A stretch of 64,000 nt of DNA, taken from Oscillospiraceae bacterium. GTDB lineage: Bacteria; Bacillota; Clostridia; Oscillospirales; Oscillospiraceae. Below, piece after piece: positions 55,029 to 62,514 of the stretch. The position numbers and the translations under genes were made by a program. The number at the start of each line of letters is the position of its first letter. Within the stretch, counting starts at the first letter, position 1. The DNA is taken from contig CACYHB010000019.1 in NCBI GenBank assembly GCA_902774015.1, positions 1 through 64,000 of the forward strand, given 5' to 3'. The notes beneath the pieces were generated by a model. It was not told the DNA's origin. It worked only from the letters and a program-made list of their open reading frames with translations, and searched no databases.

Positions 55029-55057
55029 CGAAACCCCGTTTTGCCAGCATTTACCTG

Positions 55058-55086
55058 TTGACAAAAAGAATTCATTGTGTTACATT
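55058..55086 (+). promoter_or_regulatory. Promoter of the 93-aa conserved gene
   Basis: TTGACA (55058-55063), 17 bp, TACATT (55081-55086), 27 bases ahead of the TTG start. Confidence 0.75.
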
Positions 55087-55113
55087 TTGATTACAAAACT
55101 GGAGGTGTTCCTT

Positions 55114-55395
55114 TTGGGAAAGGTATTGGAGTATAAGGGTCATCCGCTCCAGAGGAAAGACAACATCATTTATTACGGCAGCTTCGCGGACAAATACATC
55201 ATTATGATGCAGGTGCTCGACAGCAAGAAGCAGGGCGACCTGGACGTGGCCACCAAGGTCTCCGTCCAGCTCCAGATGACGGACCCCTCGATCAAGACCC
55301 GGGACCGCATCGTGAAAAAGAGCGAGAAAGAAAGCCTTTATGCCGCGATGGATGTTGCCGCGGTGTGGCTTGAGCGCGCACTGTCCTCCAGATAA
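55114..55395 (+). CDS. Small protein of unknown function, possibly conserved in Clostridia
   Basis: 93 aa, TTG start with GGAGGTG 7 bases upstream. Mixed alpha/beta, no signal or membrane segment: EYKGHPLQRKDNIIYYGS, a strand-rich centre (KYIIMMQVLD, VSVQLQMTD) and a C-terminal helix. I recall similar small clostridial proteins but no function. Strong promoter and single-gene unit. Confidence 0.65.
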   Translation: MGKVLEYKGHPLQRKDNIIYYGSFADKYIIMMQVLDSKKQGDLDVATKVSVQLQMTDPSIKTRDRIVKKSEKESLYAAMDVAAVWLERALSSR

Positions 55396-55491
55396 CACCG
55401 GGATCTGTCGACGGGGTTTCTTCTCTTCGGCGGGTCTGTGTGCGGCGTCTCCGTTATGCGGCGCACCGGCTAAGAAAGAAGGATCTGTTTC

Positions 55492-57057
55492 ATGCGCAAA
55501 AACCTGATAAGGACTCTGGTCGCCATGCTTCTGATCTTCTCGGTCATGGGTACGACGGCCTATGCGGAGAGCGCTTCGGTCACCGGGACGGCGGTCAACC
55601 TCCGGGAGGGCCCGGGCACGGGCTACCGGATCCTGGACACGCTGCCCGCCGGTACGGTCGTTGAGGTGACAGACCGCTCCAACGCCGCCTGGTACGCGGT
55701 CAGCTACGGCGGCCAGAGAGGTTATATGTCCTCCGGCTATCTGCAGATGCTCGGCGCCGCCGAGCAGGCGACCGTGATCTACAGTGAGCCGGCCGTTTCA
55801 GCCTCCGCGGGAGAAGGGGAAGCCGTCATCATTATGGACGGTGTTTCACCGACGGCGCAGAGCGGCGGCACGGCTTCCGTCGTGATCGAAAGCTCCGCTC
55901 CGGCGGTCCGCCAGACTGCGGCCCCTGCCGCCACGCCTGCACCCGCGGCCCCTGCGGCTTCCGCCGCGGCGGTCGTACCGGCGCAGTCCCCGGTCAACGA
56001 TTATACGCCAGAGGAAGGCACCGCTGTAATCATCCTGGGCGACAATACCATTGTTCTGCCTGCCTCTGTGCCTGCGCAGAGCACGGAAAGCGCCCGGCCC
56101 GACACGAGCAACGTGGGCAAGTCCGGCTACATCAACGGGGACTTTGTCAGTTTCCGCAGCAGTCCCTCTGCCGGTGCCGGCATCATCAGCAGCTACAACA
56201 AGGGCAAGGAGCTGGTGATCACGGGCGCGCCCTCCGGCGACTGGACCCCCTGCCGGATCGACAACCAGAACGGCTACGTGAATACCCGCTACATCACGCT
56301 CAGCGAGCAGTACCTGGCGGCCATCTCCGGCCAGAACAGCGCAGGGACCGGTTCCGCCCAGAGCTCCGCCGGAAGCGCATCCGGCGCCGCGGCTGCGCCT
56401 CAGAGCAGCGCCGCACAGACCGGAAACGCCTACATCACCGGCAACAACGTACGCTTCCGCTCCGGCCCCTCCATGAACGCCGGCATCATCGGCGAGTTCT
56501 TCTACGGCAACAGCGTGACGGTCACCGGCACCTCCGGCGACTGGACTGCCGTGAAATACAACGGCAAGTCCGGCTACGTGTACAGCCAGTACGTCAAGTC
56601 CGGCAGCTTTTCGGCGGGCGGCGCCTCAGGCTCCTCCTCCGGAACCGGCGCCGGCAGTACGGCCCCGGCGCCTGCGGCCGCGGGCAGCGCCACCGGGCAG
56701 CAGATCGTGGATTACGCCCTGAAGTTTGTGGGTTACCGCTACGTCTGGGGCGGCGCCTCTCCCGAGACCGGGTTTGACTGTTCCGGCTTTGTGCAGTACG
56801 TGTACAAGCAGTTCGGCTACCAGCTCAACCGCGTGGCCTGCGATCAGGCGCTCAACGGTGTGCATGTGGATGCGGCCAATATCCAGCCGGGCGACGTGCT
56901 CTGCTTCTACTCCAGCGCCAATTACATCGGCCACACCGGCATCTACATCGGCAACAACAAGTTTGTCCACGCCTCCACGTCCACCACGGGCGTGATCATC
57001 TCGGAGCTCAACGGCTACTACTTCACCCGCGGCTACGAGGCCCGCAGGATCGTGTGA
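55492..57057 (+). CDS. Secreted SH3-domain NlpC/P60 cell-wall hydrolase
   Basis: 521 aa, ATG with AAGAAGGA upstream. Signal peptide (about 1-25, TAYA-ES). Three bacterial SH3 repeats (VNLREGPGTGYRIL; FVSFRSSPSAGAGII; VRFRSGPSMNAGII) separated by Ala/Ser/Pro-rich linkers, then a C-terminal NlpC/P60 peptidase with Cys430 (FDCSGF), His481 (HTGIYIG) and a third polar residue near KFVHAS. Cleaves peptide cross-links of peptidoglycan, likely in remodelling or cell separation. Confidence 0.94.
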   Translation: MRKNLIRTLVAMLLIFSVMGTTAYAESASVTGTAVNLREGPGTGYRILDTLPAGTVVEVTDRSNAAWYAVSYGGQRGYMSSGYLQMLGAAEQATVIYSEPAVSASAGEGEAVIIMDGVSPTAQSGGTASVVIESSAPAVRQTAAPAATPAPAAPAASAAAVVPAQSPVNDYTPEEGTAVIILGDNTIVLPASVPAQSTESARPDTSNVGKSGYINGDFVSFRSSPSAGAGIISSYNKGKELVITGAPSGDWTPCRIDNQNGYVNTRYITLSEQYLAAISGQNSAGTGSAQSSAGSASGAAAAPQSSAAQTGNAYITGNNVRFRSGPSMNAGIIGEFFYGNSVTVTGTSGDWTAVKYNGKSGYVYSQYVKSGSFSAGGASGSSSGTGAGSTAPAPAAAGSATGQQIVDYALKFVGYRYVWGGASPETGFDCSGFVQYVYKQFGYQLNRVACDQALNGVHVDAANIQPGDVLCFYSSANYIGHTGIYIGNNKFVHASTSTTGVIISELNGYYFTRGYEARRIV

Positions 57058-57062
57058 CATAT

Positions 57063-57104
57063 AAAAGAGGAAACAGCCCCCGTTTGGGGGCTGTTTCCTC
57101 TTTT
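57063..57104 (+). terminator. Terminator of the NlpC/P60 gene
   Basis: 19-bp perfect stem (57063-57081 with 57086-57104, GTTT loop), with the T run forming its 3' arm. Bidirectional. Confidence 0.9.
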
Positions 57105-57121
57105 GTATCCAAAGCTCCTTT

Positions 57122-57697
57122 TCAGGAGAGACGAACGGCGGTGAGGACGGCGTTTGCATACGCCACCTCGCCGCCGCAGTTGTTTTCCACACTCAAAACA
57201 GCCGCGGCGGACAGATGCAGAACCGCTGTCAGTGCGATGCGGCGGCGCGCCCCTTCCTCCCGTGGCAGCAGCGTGGAGGTGTAGGGCAGGGGGATGCCGT
57301 TGAGCACAAAAACGGCGCCAAGCTCTCCCACGCCATCCGCGTCTGCGGCAAAGGAGAGAAGGTAGCGGCCCTTTTCCAGCAGCAGGGCTCCGTCTCCCGA
57401 GGCGGAGAGCCCCTCTCCCTCGCTTTCGCTCACCTCCAGCCGCAGCGCTTCGCCGCAGGGGACAGACTGACGTTCCTGGCGATAGCGCATGGCGCTGGCG
57501 ATGCCGCGCTCACCGGGGGCGCCCTCCGTCGGGCGGGGGCGGCGGTCCCCATCCGGGCGGCGGGGGCGGCGGAGGCGGTCCGGGCCGGCTGTGGGGGCGG
57601 CCGTGTCCGTGCCTGCGGCAGCGCCGCGGCGGGGGTGGCCAGACCGGTCCGGGTCGTCTGCGTCCTCCGGACCGGAAGAAACGAAAAAATGATCCAT
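57122..57697 (-). CDS. BclA C-terminal-like (C1q/TNF-like) surface protein
   Basis: 191 aa from ATG 57697 with GGAGGAG upstream. The last 115 residues (RYLLSFAADADGVGELGAVF, LNGIPLPYTSTLLPRE, VLSVENNCGGEVAYANAVLTAVRL) resemble the jelly-roll tip of exosporium BclA-type proteins. The first 75 residues are Arg/Pro/Gly-rich without a regular GXY collagen repeat. An overlapping frame of the same stretch reads as a proline-rich run, so a frameshift in this segment is possible. Likely a spore or cell-surface protein. Confidence 0.55.
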   Translation of the reverse strand: MDHFFVSSGPEDADDPDRSGHPRRGAAAGTDTAAPTAGPDRLRRPRRPDGDRRPRPTEGAPGERGIASAMRYRQERQSVPCGEALRLEVSESEGEGLSASGDGALLLEKGRYLLSFAADADGVGELGAVFVLNGIPLPYTSTLLPREEGARRRIALTAVLHLSAAAVLSVENNCGGEVAYANAVLTAVRLS

Positions 57698-57749
57698 GCT
57701 TCTCCTCCGTGAGGGAAAACCCTCGTGCCAGTCTATGCGCACAACAGAG

Positions 57750-57775
57750 AAGCTGCCATTTTCATGGCAGCTTTT
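57750..57775 (+). terminator. Orphan terminator-like hairpin
   Basis: 10-bp perfect stem AAGCTGCCAT / ATGGCAGCTT with a TTTC loop and TT after it. No plus-strand gene leads into it, so it may be the left edge of the inserted TnpV module. Confidence 0.4.
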
Positions 57776-57913
57776 ATACTGAAGACAAACTCTATATAAC
57801 CAAGTCGGATATGCATGGGGTGATTGTGAAGAGGGGATTCATTTAGTTAAGGATACAAATAACCGAAACTCACGCTTACAATACTTCCAAATATTATTTT
57901 GGAGGTATATCCC

Positions 57914-58294
57914 ATGAAAACGCAGAAATCCTTTTATGAGCAGAGCGGCGGCACCTATACACAGGTTGGCGATGTGCTCATTCCTAACCTTACCTTTGGG
58001 GAAGATGAGAAGCGGTCTGTCGGCAAATATGGCCGGATGCGGAAACGCTATCTGAAAGATCGGCATCCTGTACTCTATTCGGAACTCTTGCTGTCCGGAA
58101 AACTGTATTCGCACCTTCAGGAGATCGAAGAAGCCTGTGAAGGACGAATGGAGCTTCTTACCCGTCAGATGGCGAAACAGGAAGGCGTGACCGAGGCGCT
58201 CAAGGCGGCCGATCAAATGGAGTGGGTTCGTCACATGAACAGCATCCGCAACCGGGCAGAAGAGGTCGTGCTGAGCGAGCTCGTCTACTGCTGA
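57914..58294 (+). CDS. tnpV: TnpV transposon-encoded protein
   Basis: 126 aa from ATG 57914 with GGAGG 8 bases upstream. KTQKSFYEQSGGTYTQVGDVLIPNL and the end IRNRAEEVVLSELVY are the TnpV family pattern, a small protein of conjugative transposons of gut Firmicutes with no proven function. The gene is less GC-rich than its neighbours, consistent with transfer. No recombinase accompanies it. Confidence 0.88.
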   Translation: MKTQKSFYEQSGGTYTQVGDVLIPNLTFGEDEKRSVGKYGRMRKRYLKDRHPVLYSELLLSGKLYSHLQEIEEACEGRMELLTRQMAKQEGVTEALKAADQMEWVRHMNSIRNRAEEVVLSELVYC

Positions 58295-58307
58295 TGGAGG
58301 TGCCGAG

Positions 58308-58589
58308 GTGCTGATTCTGGAAGACCTTTACCTCGGCGATATTCGCCCAAGCGAGCGCAGCTTCAAGCGCAACAGCCAGTATGCGAAAGCTCTGGATGAC
58401 CTCGTAAAAGCTGGGGATGCTCTGACTGATACTCTCACCGAAAAGCAGAAAGAAATGTTTGAGGACTACATTACCGCCCAGAGGGAAGTCAATGTGCTCA
58501 CGGATTGTGAGACGTTTATCTACGCTTTTCGTTTGTCAGCAAAGATCATAATCGACGTGCTGATGGATGGAACAATGAAGGAAATCTGA
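58308..58589 (+). CDS. DUF6809 family protein
   Basis: 93 aa, GTG with GGAGGTG upstream, 13 bases after tnpV. LILEDLYLGDIRPSERSFKRNSQY and the C-terminal FIYAFRLSAKIIIDVL match DUF6809, a helical small protein common on clostridial mobile elements, often next to TnpV. Unknown function. Confidence 0.8.
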   Translation: MLILEDLYLGDIRPSERSFKRNSQYAKALDDLVKAGDALTDTLTEKQKEMFEDYITAQREVNVLTDCETFIYAFRLSAKIIIDVLMDGTMKEI

Positions 58590-58603
58590 CAAGAACAAAG
58601 ACA

Positions 58604-58635
58604 GCCCAGGGACGCCGATATCCGTGCCCCTGGGC
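58604..58635. terminator. Bidirectional terminator between DUF6809 and the GH operon
   Basis: Stem GCCCAGGGACG / CGTGCCCCTGGGC with one bulge. CATTTC follows on the plus strand and TGTCTTTGTTCTT on the minus strand. Confidence 0.6.
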
Positions 58636-58657
58636 CATTTCATATCAGCGTGCCGGA

Positions 58658-61132
58658 TCAGAGATCCCTGCACGCCAAAATGCTGTTCTGCCGTACCATC
58701 CACAGTACCCGCGCCGCACTGCGGCGAAGGTCATCCAACCGGACGGTTCCGCCTTCCAAGCCCTTTTGCAGAGCGTCAAGCTGATCCGGACGGCCGGGCA
58801 TCACCAGATCACACTGGGCGGCTGCGGCTTTCTGCACGTCACCGCTGGCAGGAACGGTACAATCCTCCCTGGAAGCCTTCATGGAATCCCAGTCGGACAT
58901 GACCAGCCCCTCAAAGCCCCACTCGTTGCGCAGCACCTTGACCAGCAGATCGTAGTTGTTCGTGCAATAAACACCGTTGACCTTGTTGTAGGCCGCCATG
59001 ACCGTCATGGGAGCGGATTCCTTCACGGCGATCTCAAAGCCGCGCAGATACAGCTGGCGCAGCGTGCGCTCCGTCAGATTGGAGGAGGACATGTTGCGCT
59101 CCAGCTCGCAGTTGTTGGCCGCGAAGTGCTTGACGCTCATCCCCTTGCCGGGGTGCTTCTGTACGCCGCGCACAATGGCGGCCGCAAGCTTCCCGGAGAC
59201 CAGCGGGTCTTCGGAATAGTACTCAAAGGTACGCCCGCAGAGAGGGTTGCGGTGGATGTTCATGCCGGGGGCGAGCCAGACTGTCACGCCGAAGGCCTCC
59301 ATTTCCGCGCCGACCGCGTCGCCGACTTCCTCCAACAGAGACTGGTCGAAGCTCTGCGCCAGCAGTTGGCTGCAGGGCCAGGCGGTGGCGTACTGATAAC
59401 GCACGACGCCGTCCTTCGGGTCGGCCATTTGGCTTTTCAGCGCCATGCCCGCGAAGCCAAAGAAATAGCGCTTGTAGGCCTCCAGATTTTCCGGCACACG
59501 GGCGGCCTTGGTGCTGCCGTCCGGCAGCTCCACCACCTGGCTGGTCAGGTTCAGTCCCGCAGGACCGTCGGAGAGGATCACATTGGGGATGCCGAGGGTC
59601 TCATACAGATCCGGCGTCGTGGTGCCGGAAGCGCCCATGGCCTCCACCTGCAGATTCTTGTTGGAGGTACCGCCGCCCACGGTGAGACGGATCAGCTGCT
59701 CGGCGCTCATGCCGTCTGTCACTGGATCGCTCGCTTCCGGCGTCTCATAGCGGTGTACCAGCGTTTCGGGTACGATCGTGTCCAGGGCCAGCCGGGGCAC
59801 TCCGTCGGCGCAGAAGACAGGGCGCGCGGGCGGCGTGATCTCCGTGATCTCATGCTGGGGCGGGCAGACGTTCACGCACTGCTCCAGGACATGTTCCCGA
59901 GCCAGCGTCAGCACGGCGCAGGGAACGTCTCCCAGGAAGAGCGGATAGTCCCCGGCGCGCAGCACCCAGGCGGCCTGCGTCTCGTCATAACAACTCAGCT
60001 CACGCAGCGCTATCGATAAAGCGACCGTCTCCTCCTCGCCGGGCTGCAGCTCCTTTGTCTTGGCGAAGGCGACCAGACGCTTTGCCTCGGCCCCGGTCTC
60101 GCCAAAGGGCACGGAGGCATAGAGCAACATGGCCTCCCGTCCGGCACGCTCGCCGGCGTTTTTGACCGCCGCCTTGACGGATATCTCCCCGTTTTCCGGG
60201 ACGATCCCGATCAAGCTCGCCGCAAAGCTCGTATAGCTCAGACCGTAGCCGAAGCGGTAGCGGGGCTTGACGCCGAAGCTGTCAAAGAAGCGATAACCTA
60301 CATAGATGCCCTCGTTGTATTTCTGGTTGTACTTGTCCCCGCCCAGGTAGGAATAAGTGGTATTGGAGGGAATATCCTCAAACCGATAGGCCCAGCTGGT
60401 GGCAAGCCTGCCGGAGAAGTTCTTTTTGCCGGAGAGCACGTCGGCCAGGGCGTTGCCACCCTCCTCGCCGCCCTGCACGAAGTAGACGAGGGCCGAGACA
60501 TGCAGCTTATCCAGAAAGCTCAGGTCGATCACACCGCCGCAGTTGACGATGACGACAAGGTTTTTATAGTGTGCCGACACGAACTCCAGGTTCTCCCACT
60601 CCACATCGTCCAGGCGGTAGTCGCCTTGCTCATCCACGCGGTCGTTGCCCTCGCCGGCCTGACGGGCCAGCACGTACAGCGCCGTGTCGCAGCCGGAAGC
60701 CTCCACGTCCTCCTCCGTAATGGGGATCCCAGTTGGATGCTGGAAGGGCCGCACGGTACCGAGGATCTGATAGAAGTTCTGCATGCCCTTGACCCGATCC
60801 TCCTGCTCCTGCCGGTAGGTCTCGTAGGTGTCGGCATAAAAGCGATCAAAGCGATCCAGCCAGGGCGTGTTGGCAATCTCGTAGCCGGCGTTTATCAGCC
60901 CCTGCTCGATGGTCACGCTATAGCGTTCCCGCACCGCACCGGAGCCGGTGCCGCCCTTGACAGTCATGCGCGCGCCCGCGCCGTAGAGCGCGATCCGCTT
61001 TTCTTTCAAGGGCAGGGTGCCGTCATTTTCGAGAAGAACAAAGCCCTCCGCGGCGGCCTTGCGGGCAAGCGCGCGGTTTTTCAGTTCCAGTGCGGAGGCT
61101 TCTTTCGTGGTAGGCGCCTTGATGATTTTCAT
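58658..61132 (-). CDS. Domain-permuted GH3 beta-glycosidase
   Basis: 824 aa from ATG 61132, overlapping the GH43 stop (ATGA). Domain order is inverted relative to classical GH3: the alpha/beta sandwich with AAAEGFVLLENDGTLPLKEK and the fibronectin-like domain come first, and the TIM barrel comes last with SDGPAGLNL, GRTFEYYSEDP, GMSVKHFAANN and nucleophile Asp747 in VMSDWDSM. Permuted GH3 enzymes of gut Firmicutes include beta-glucosidases. No signal peptide, so cytoplasmic. Third gene of a GH2-GH43-GH3 operon. Confidence 0.9.
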   Translation of the reverse strand: MKIIKAPTTKEASALELKNRALARKAAAEGFVLLENDGTLPLKEKRIALYGAGARMTVKGGTGSGAVRERYSVTIEQGLINAGYEIANTPWLDRFDRFYADTYETYRQEQEDRVKGMQNFYQILGTVRPFQHPTGIPITEEDVEASGCDTALYVLARQAGEGNDRVDEQGDYRLDDVEWENLEFVSAHYKNLVVIVNCGGVIDLSFLDKLHVSALVYFVQGGEEGGNALADVLSGKKNFSGRLATSWAYRFEDIPSNTTYSYLGGDKYNQKYNEGIYVGYRFFDSFGVKPRYRFGYGLSYTSFAASLIGIVPENGEISVKAAVKNAGERAGREAMLLYASVPFGETGAEAKRLVAFAKTKELQPGEEETVALSIALRELSCYDETQAAWVLRAGDYPLFLGDVPCAVLTLAREHVLEQCVNVCPPQHEITEITPPARPVFCADGVPRLALDTIVPETLVHRYETPEASDPVTDGMSAEQLIRLTVGGGTSNKNLQVEAMGASGTTTPDLYETLGIPNVILSDGPAGLNLTSQVVELPDGSTKAARVPENLEAYKRYFFGFAGMALKSQMADPKDGVVRYQYATAWPCSQLLAQSFDQSLLEEVGDAVGAEMEAFGVTVWLAPGMNIHRNPLCGRTFEYYSEDPLVSGKLAAAIVRGVQKHPGKGMSVKHFAANNCELERNMSSSNLTERTLRQLYLRGFEIAVKESAPMTVMAAYNKVNGVYCTNNYDLLVKVLRNEWGFEGLVMSDWDSMKASREDCTVPASGDVQKAAAAQCDLVMPGRPDQLDALQKGLEGGTVRLDDLRRSAARVLWMVRQNSILACRDL

Positions 61133-62511
61133 TCCTTGTACTCCTTTCCGGGTTTCCAGGCGTCCCGCCAGCGCAGGACGGGTCTGCCGTCTTCCCACTC
61201 GATGGGGAGCCAGACGTAGTCGGCGATGGAGGTATCGGCGGTCTCCAGCTTGTTGGCGGCGTACATCTCCCGGCGCTCGGCGTCGGTGGCCTGATAGTGC
61301 GCGGGATCGTAGGTCCCGGCGATCACGCGGGTGAAGACGTCGGCCAGACGCGCGTCCACCGGCTTTCCCGGCAGCCAGCGGTCGGCCATGGCGATGAAGC
61401 GGTCCGTGCCCTCCACGTGGAAGATCTTGGAGATCTGGCTGTTGAAGGAGGCGCGGGAGGCGTCGTCCACATGCGGGTCGCCCAGTCGCTCGAACACGCC
61501 GTCCCAGGTATCGCACACGGCGCTGTCGCTCTTGTTTGGCACATAGCCGGTCATGCCGCTGGTGAGCATGTATTTCTTCCCGTCCTTTTCAAACAGAGCC
61601 GGGGCCTCCCGGGTGAAGGGCGGTGTTAGATTCGCATAGCTCTTGGCAACTTCCTTTTCCGCACGGAGATAGTCCTCGCTCAGCTCCATGCAGAGCATGG
61701 AGGCGTGGTCGGCGTCGAAATAGAGATAGCCCTTCCCGGTAGCGGGATCGGCAATCAGGTCAAAGTCGCCCGCCTTGTGCCCGCCGGGATTGTAGAGGTT
61801 TTCCACCATCTCGTAAGGGCCGAGCAGCCTGTCCGCCTGCCAGATGGTAAAGGCGGCCTCCGGGCCGGAGAGCTTAATCCAGCAGACATATTTCCCGGTC
61901 TTTTCGCACTTGAGGATATGGGGCCTGTCCACACGCTTGGTGGGAAACAGGGCGGAGTTGGGATCGTCCAGCTCCGGCGGGATCAGGAAGCCCCGGTCCT
62001 CCCAGTTCATCAGATCGGCGGAGGCGTAGACCTTGAGACCCCAGGTCCAGATGCCGTTTTGGCCGTCGGTGTGTTCTTTGTTCTCGCCGTACCAGTAGTA
62101 CAGGCCGTCTTCGTAATACACCGCGCCGCCGTGGGCCTGGATGCGCTCGCCTTTGGTATCCAGCCAGGGCCGACCGGGGCAGATCGCGTCCTGCCGGTGG
62201 TCGGCGGGCTTTTGCTCTTTCGCTTTATCTTCGGCGTCGATCGTTTTGAACTGCTCGATCAGCTTCCGCTCACTGGGGCTGACGGCGTTTTCCGGGGTGT
62301 TCAGCGCGTTCAGCGCTTCGTCCAGCGCGGCGATCACTTCGTTCGCCCTGGGGTTGCGGGTGTAGCGCACCAGCTGCTCCACCGAGAGTGATGCGGCCTG
62401 GGGATTTCCCTCCGCCATCTTCCGCATCCCGGGCAGAAAGCGGTCGAATACTTGAACGGCCTGCTCGTTTTCCAGCAGGTGGGCGATCTTCATGCTGACG
62501 TTATAGATCAA
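61129..62511 (-). CDS. GH43-like five-bladed propeller hydrolase with N-terminal helical module
   Basis: 460 aa. TTG 62511 is chosen because AGGAG lies 9 bases upstream, and it leaves three bases after the GH2 stop. Residues 1-95 are helical (KIAHLLENEQAVQVFDRF to NEVIAALDEALNALN) and resemble the C-terminal tail of the GH2 protein next door. From residue 110 a GH43-type propeller starts: GRPWLDTKGERIQAHGGAV with the likely catalytic Asp, YYWYGENKEH, RPHILKCEKTGKYVCW and GDFDLIADPATGKGYLYF. Probably an exo-acting galactosidase or arabinosidase. No signal peptide. Confidence 0.82.
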   Translation of the reverse strand: MIYNVSMKIAHLLENEQAVQVFDRFLPGMRKMAEGNPQAASLSVEQLVRYTRNPRANEVIAALDEALNALNTPENAVSPSERKLIEQFKTIDAEDKAKEQKPADHRQDAICPGRPWLDTKGERIQAHGGAVYYEDGLYYWYGENKEHTDGQNGIWTWGLKVYASADLMNWEDRGFLIPPELDDPNSALFPTKRVDRPHILKCEKTGKYVCWIKLSGPEAAFTIWQADRLLGPYEMVENLYNPGGHKAGDFDLIADPATGKGYLYFDADHASMLCMELSEDYLRAEKEVAKSYANLTPPFTREAPALFEKDGKKYMLTSGMTGYVPNKSDSAVCDTWDGVFERLGDPHVDDASRASFNSQISKIFHVEGTDRFIAMADRWLPGKPVDARLADVFTRVIAGTYDPAHYQATDAERREMYAANKLETADTSIADYVWLPIEWEDGRPVLRWRDAWKPGKEYKE

Positions 62512-62514
62512 GGT

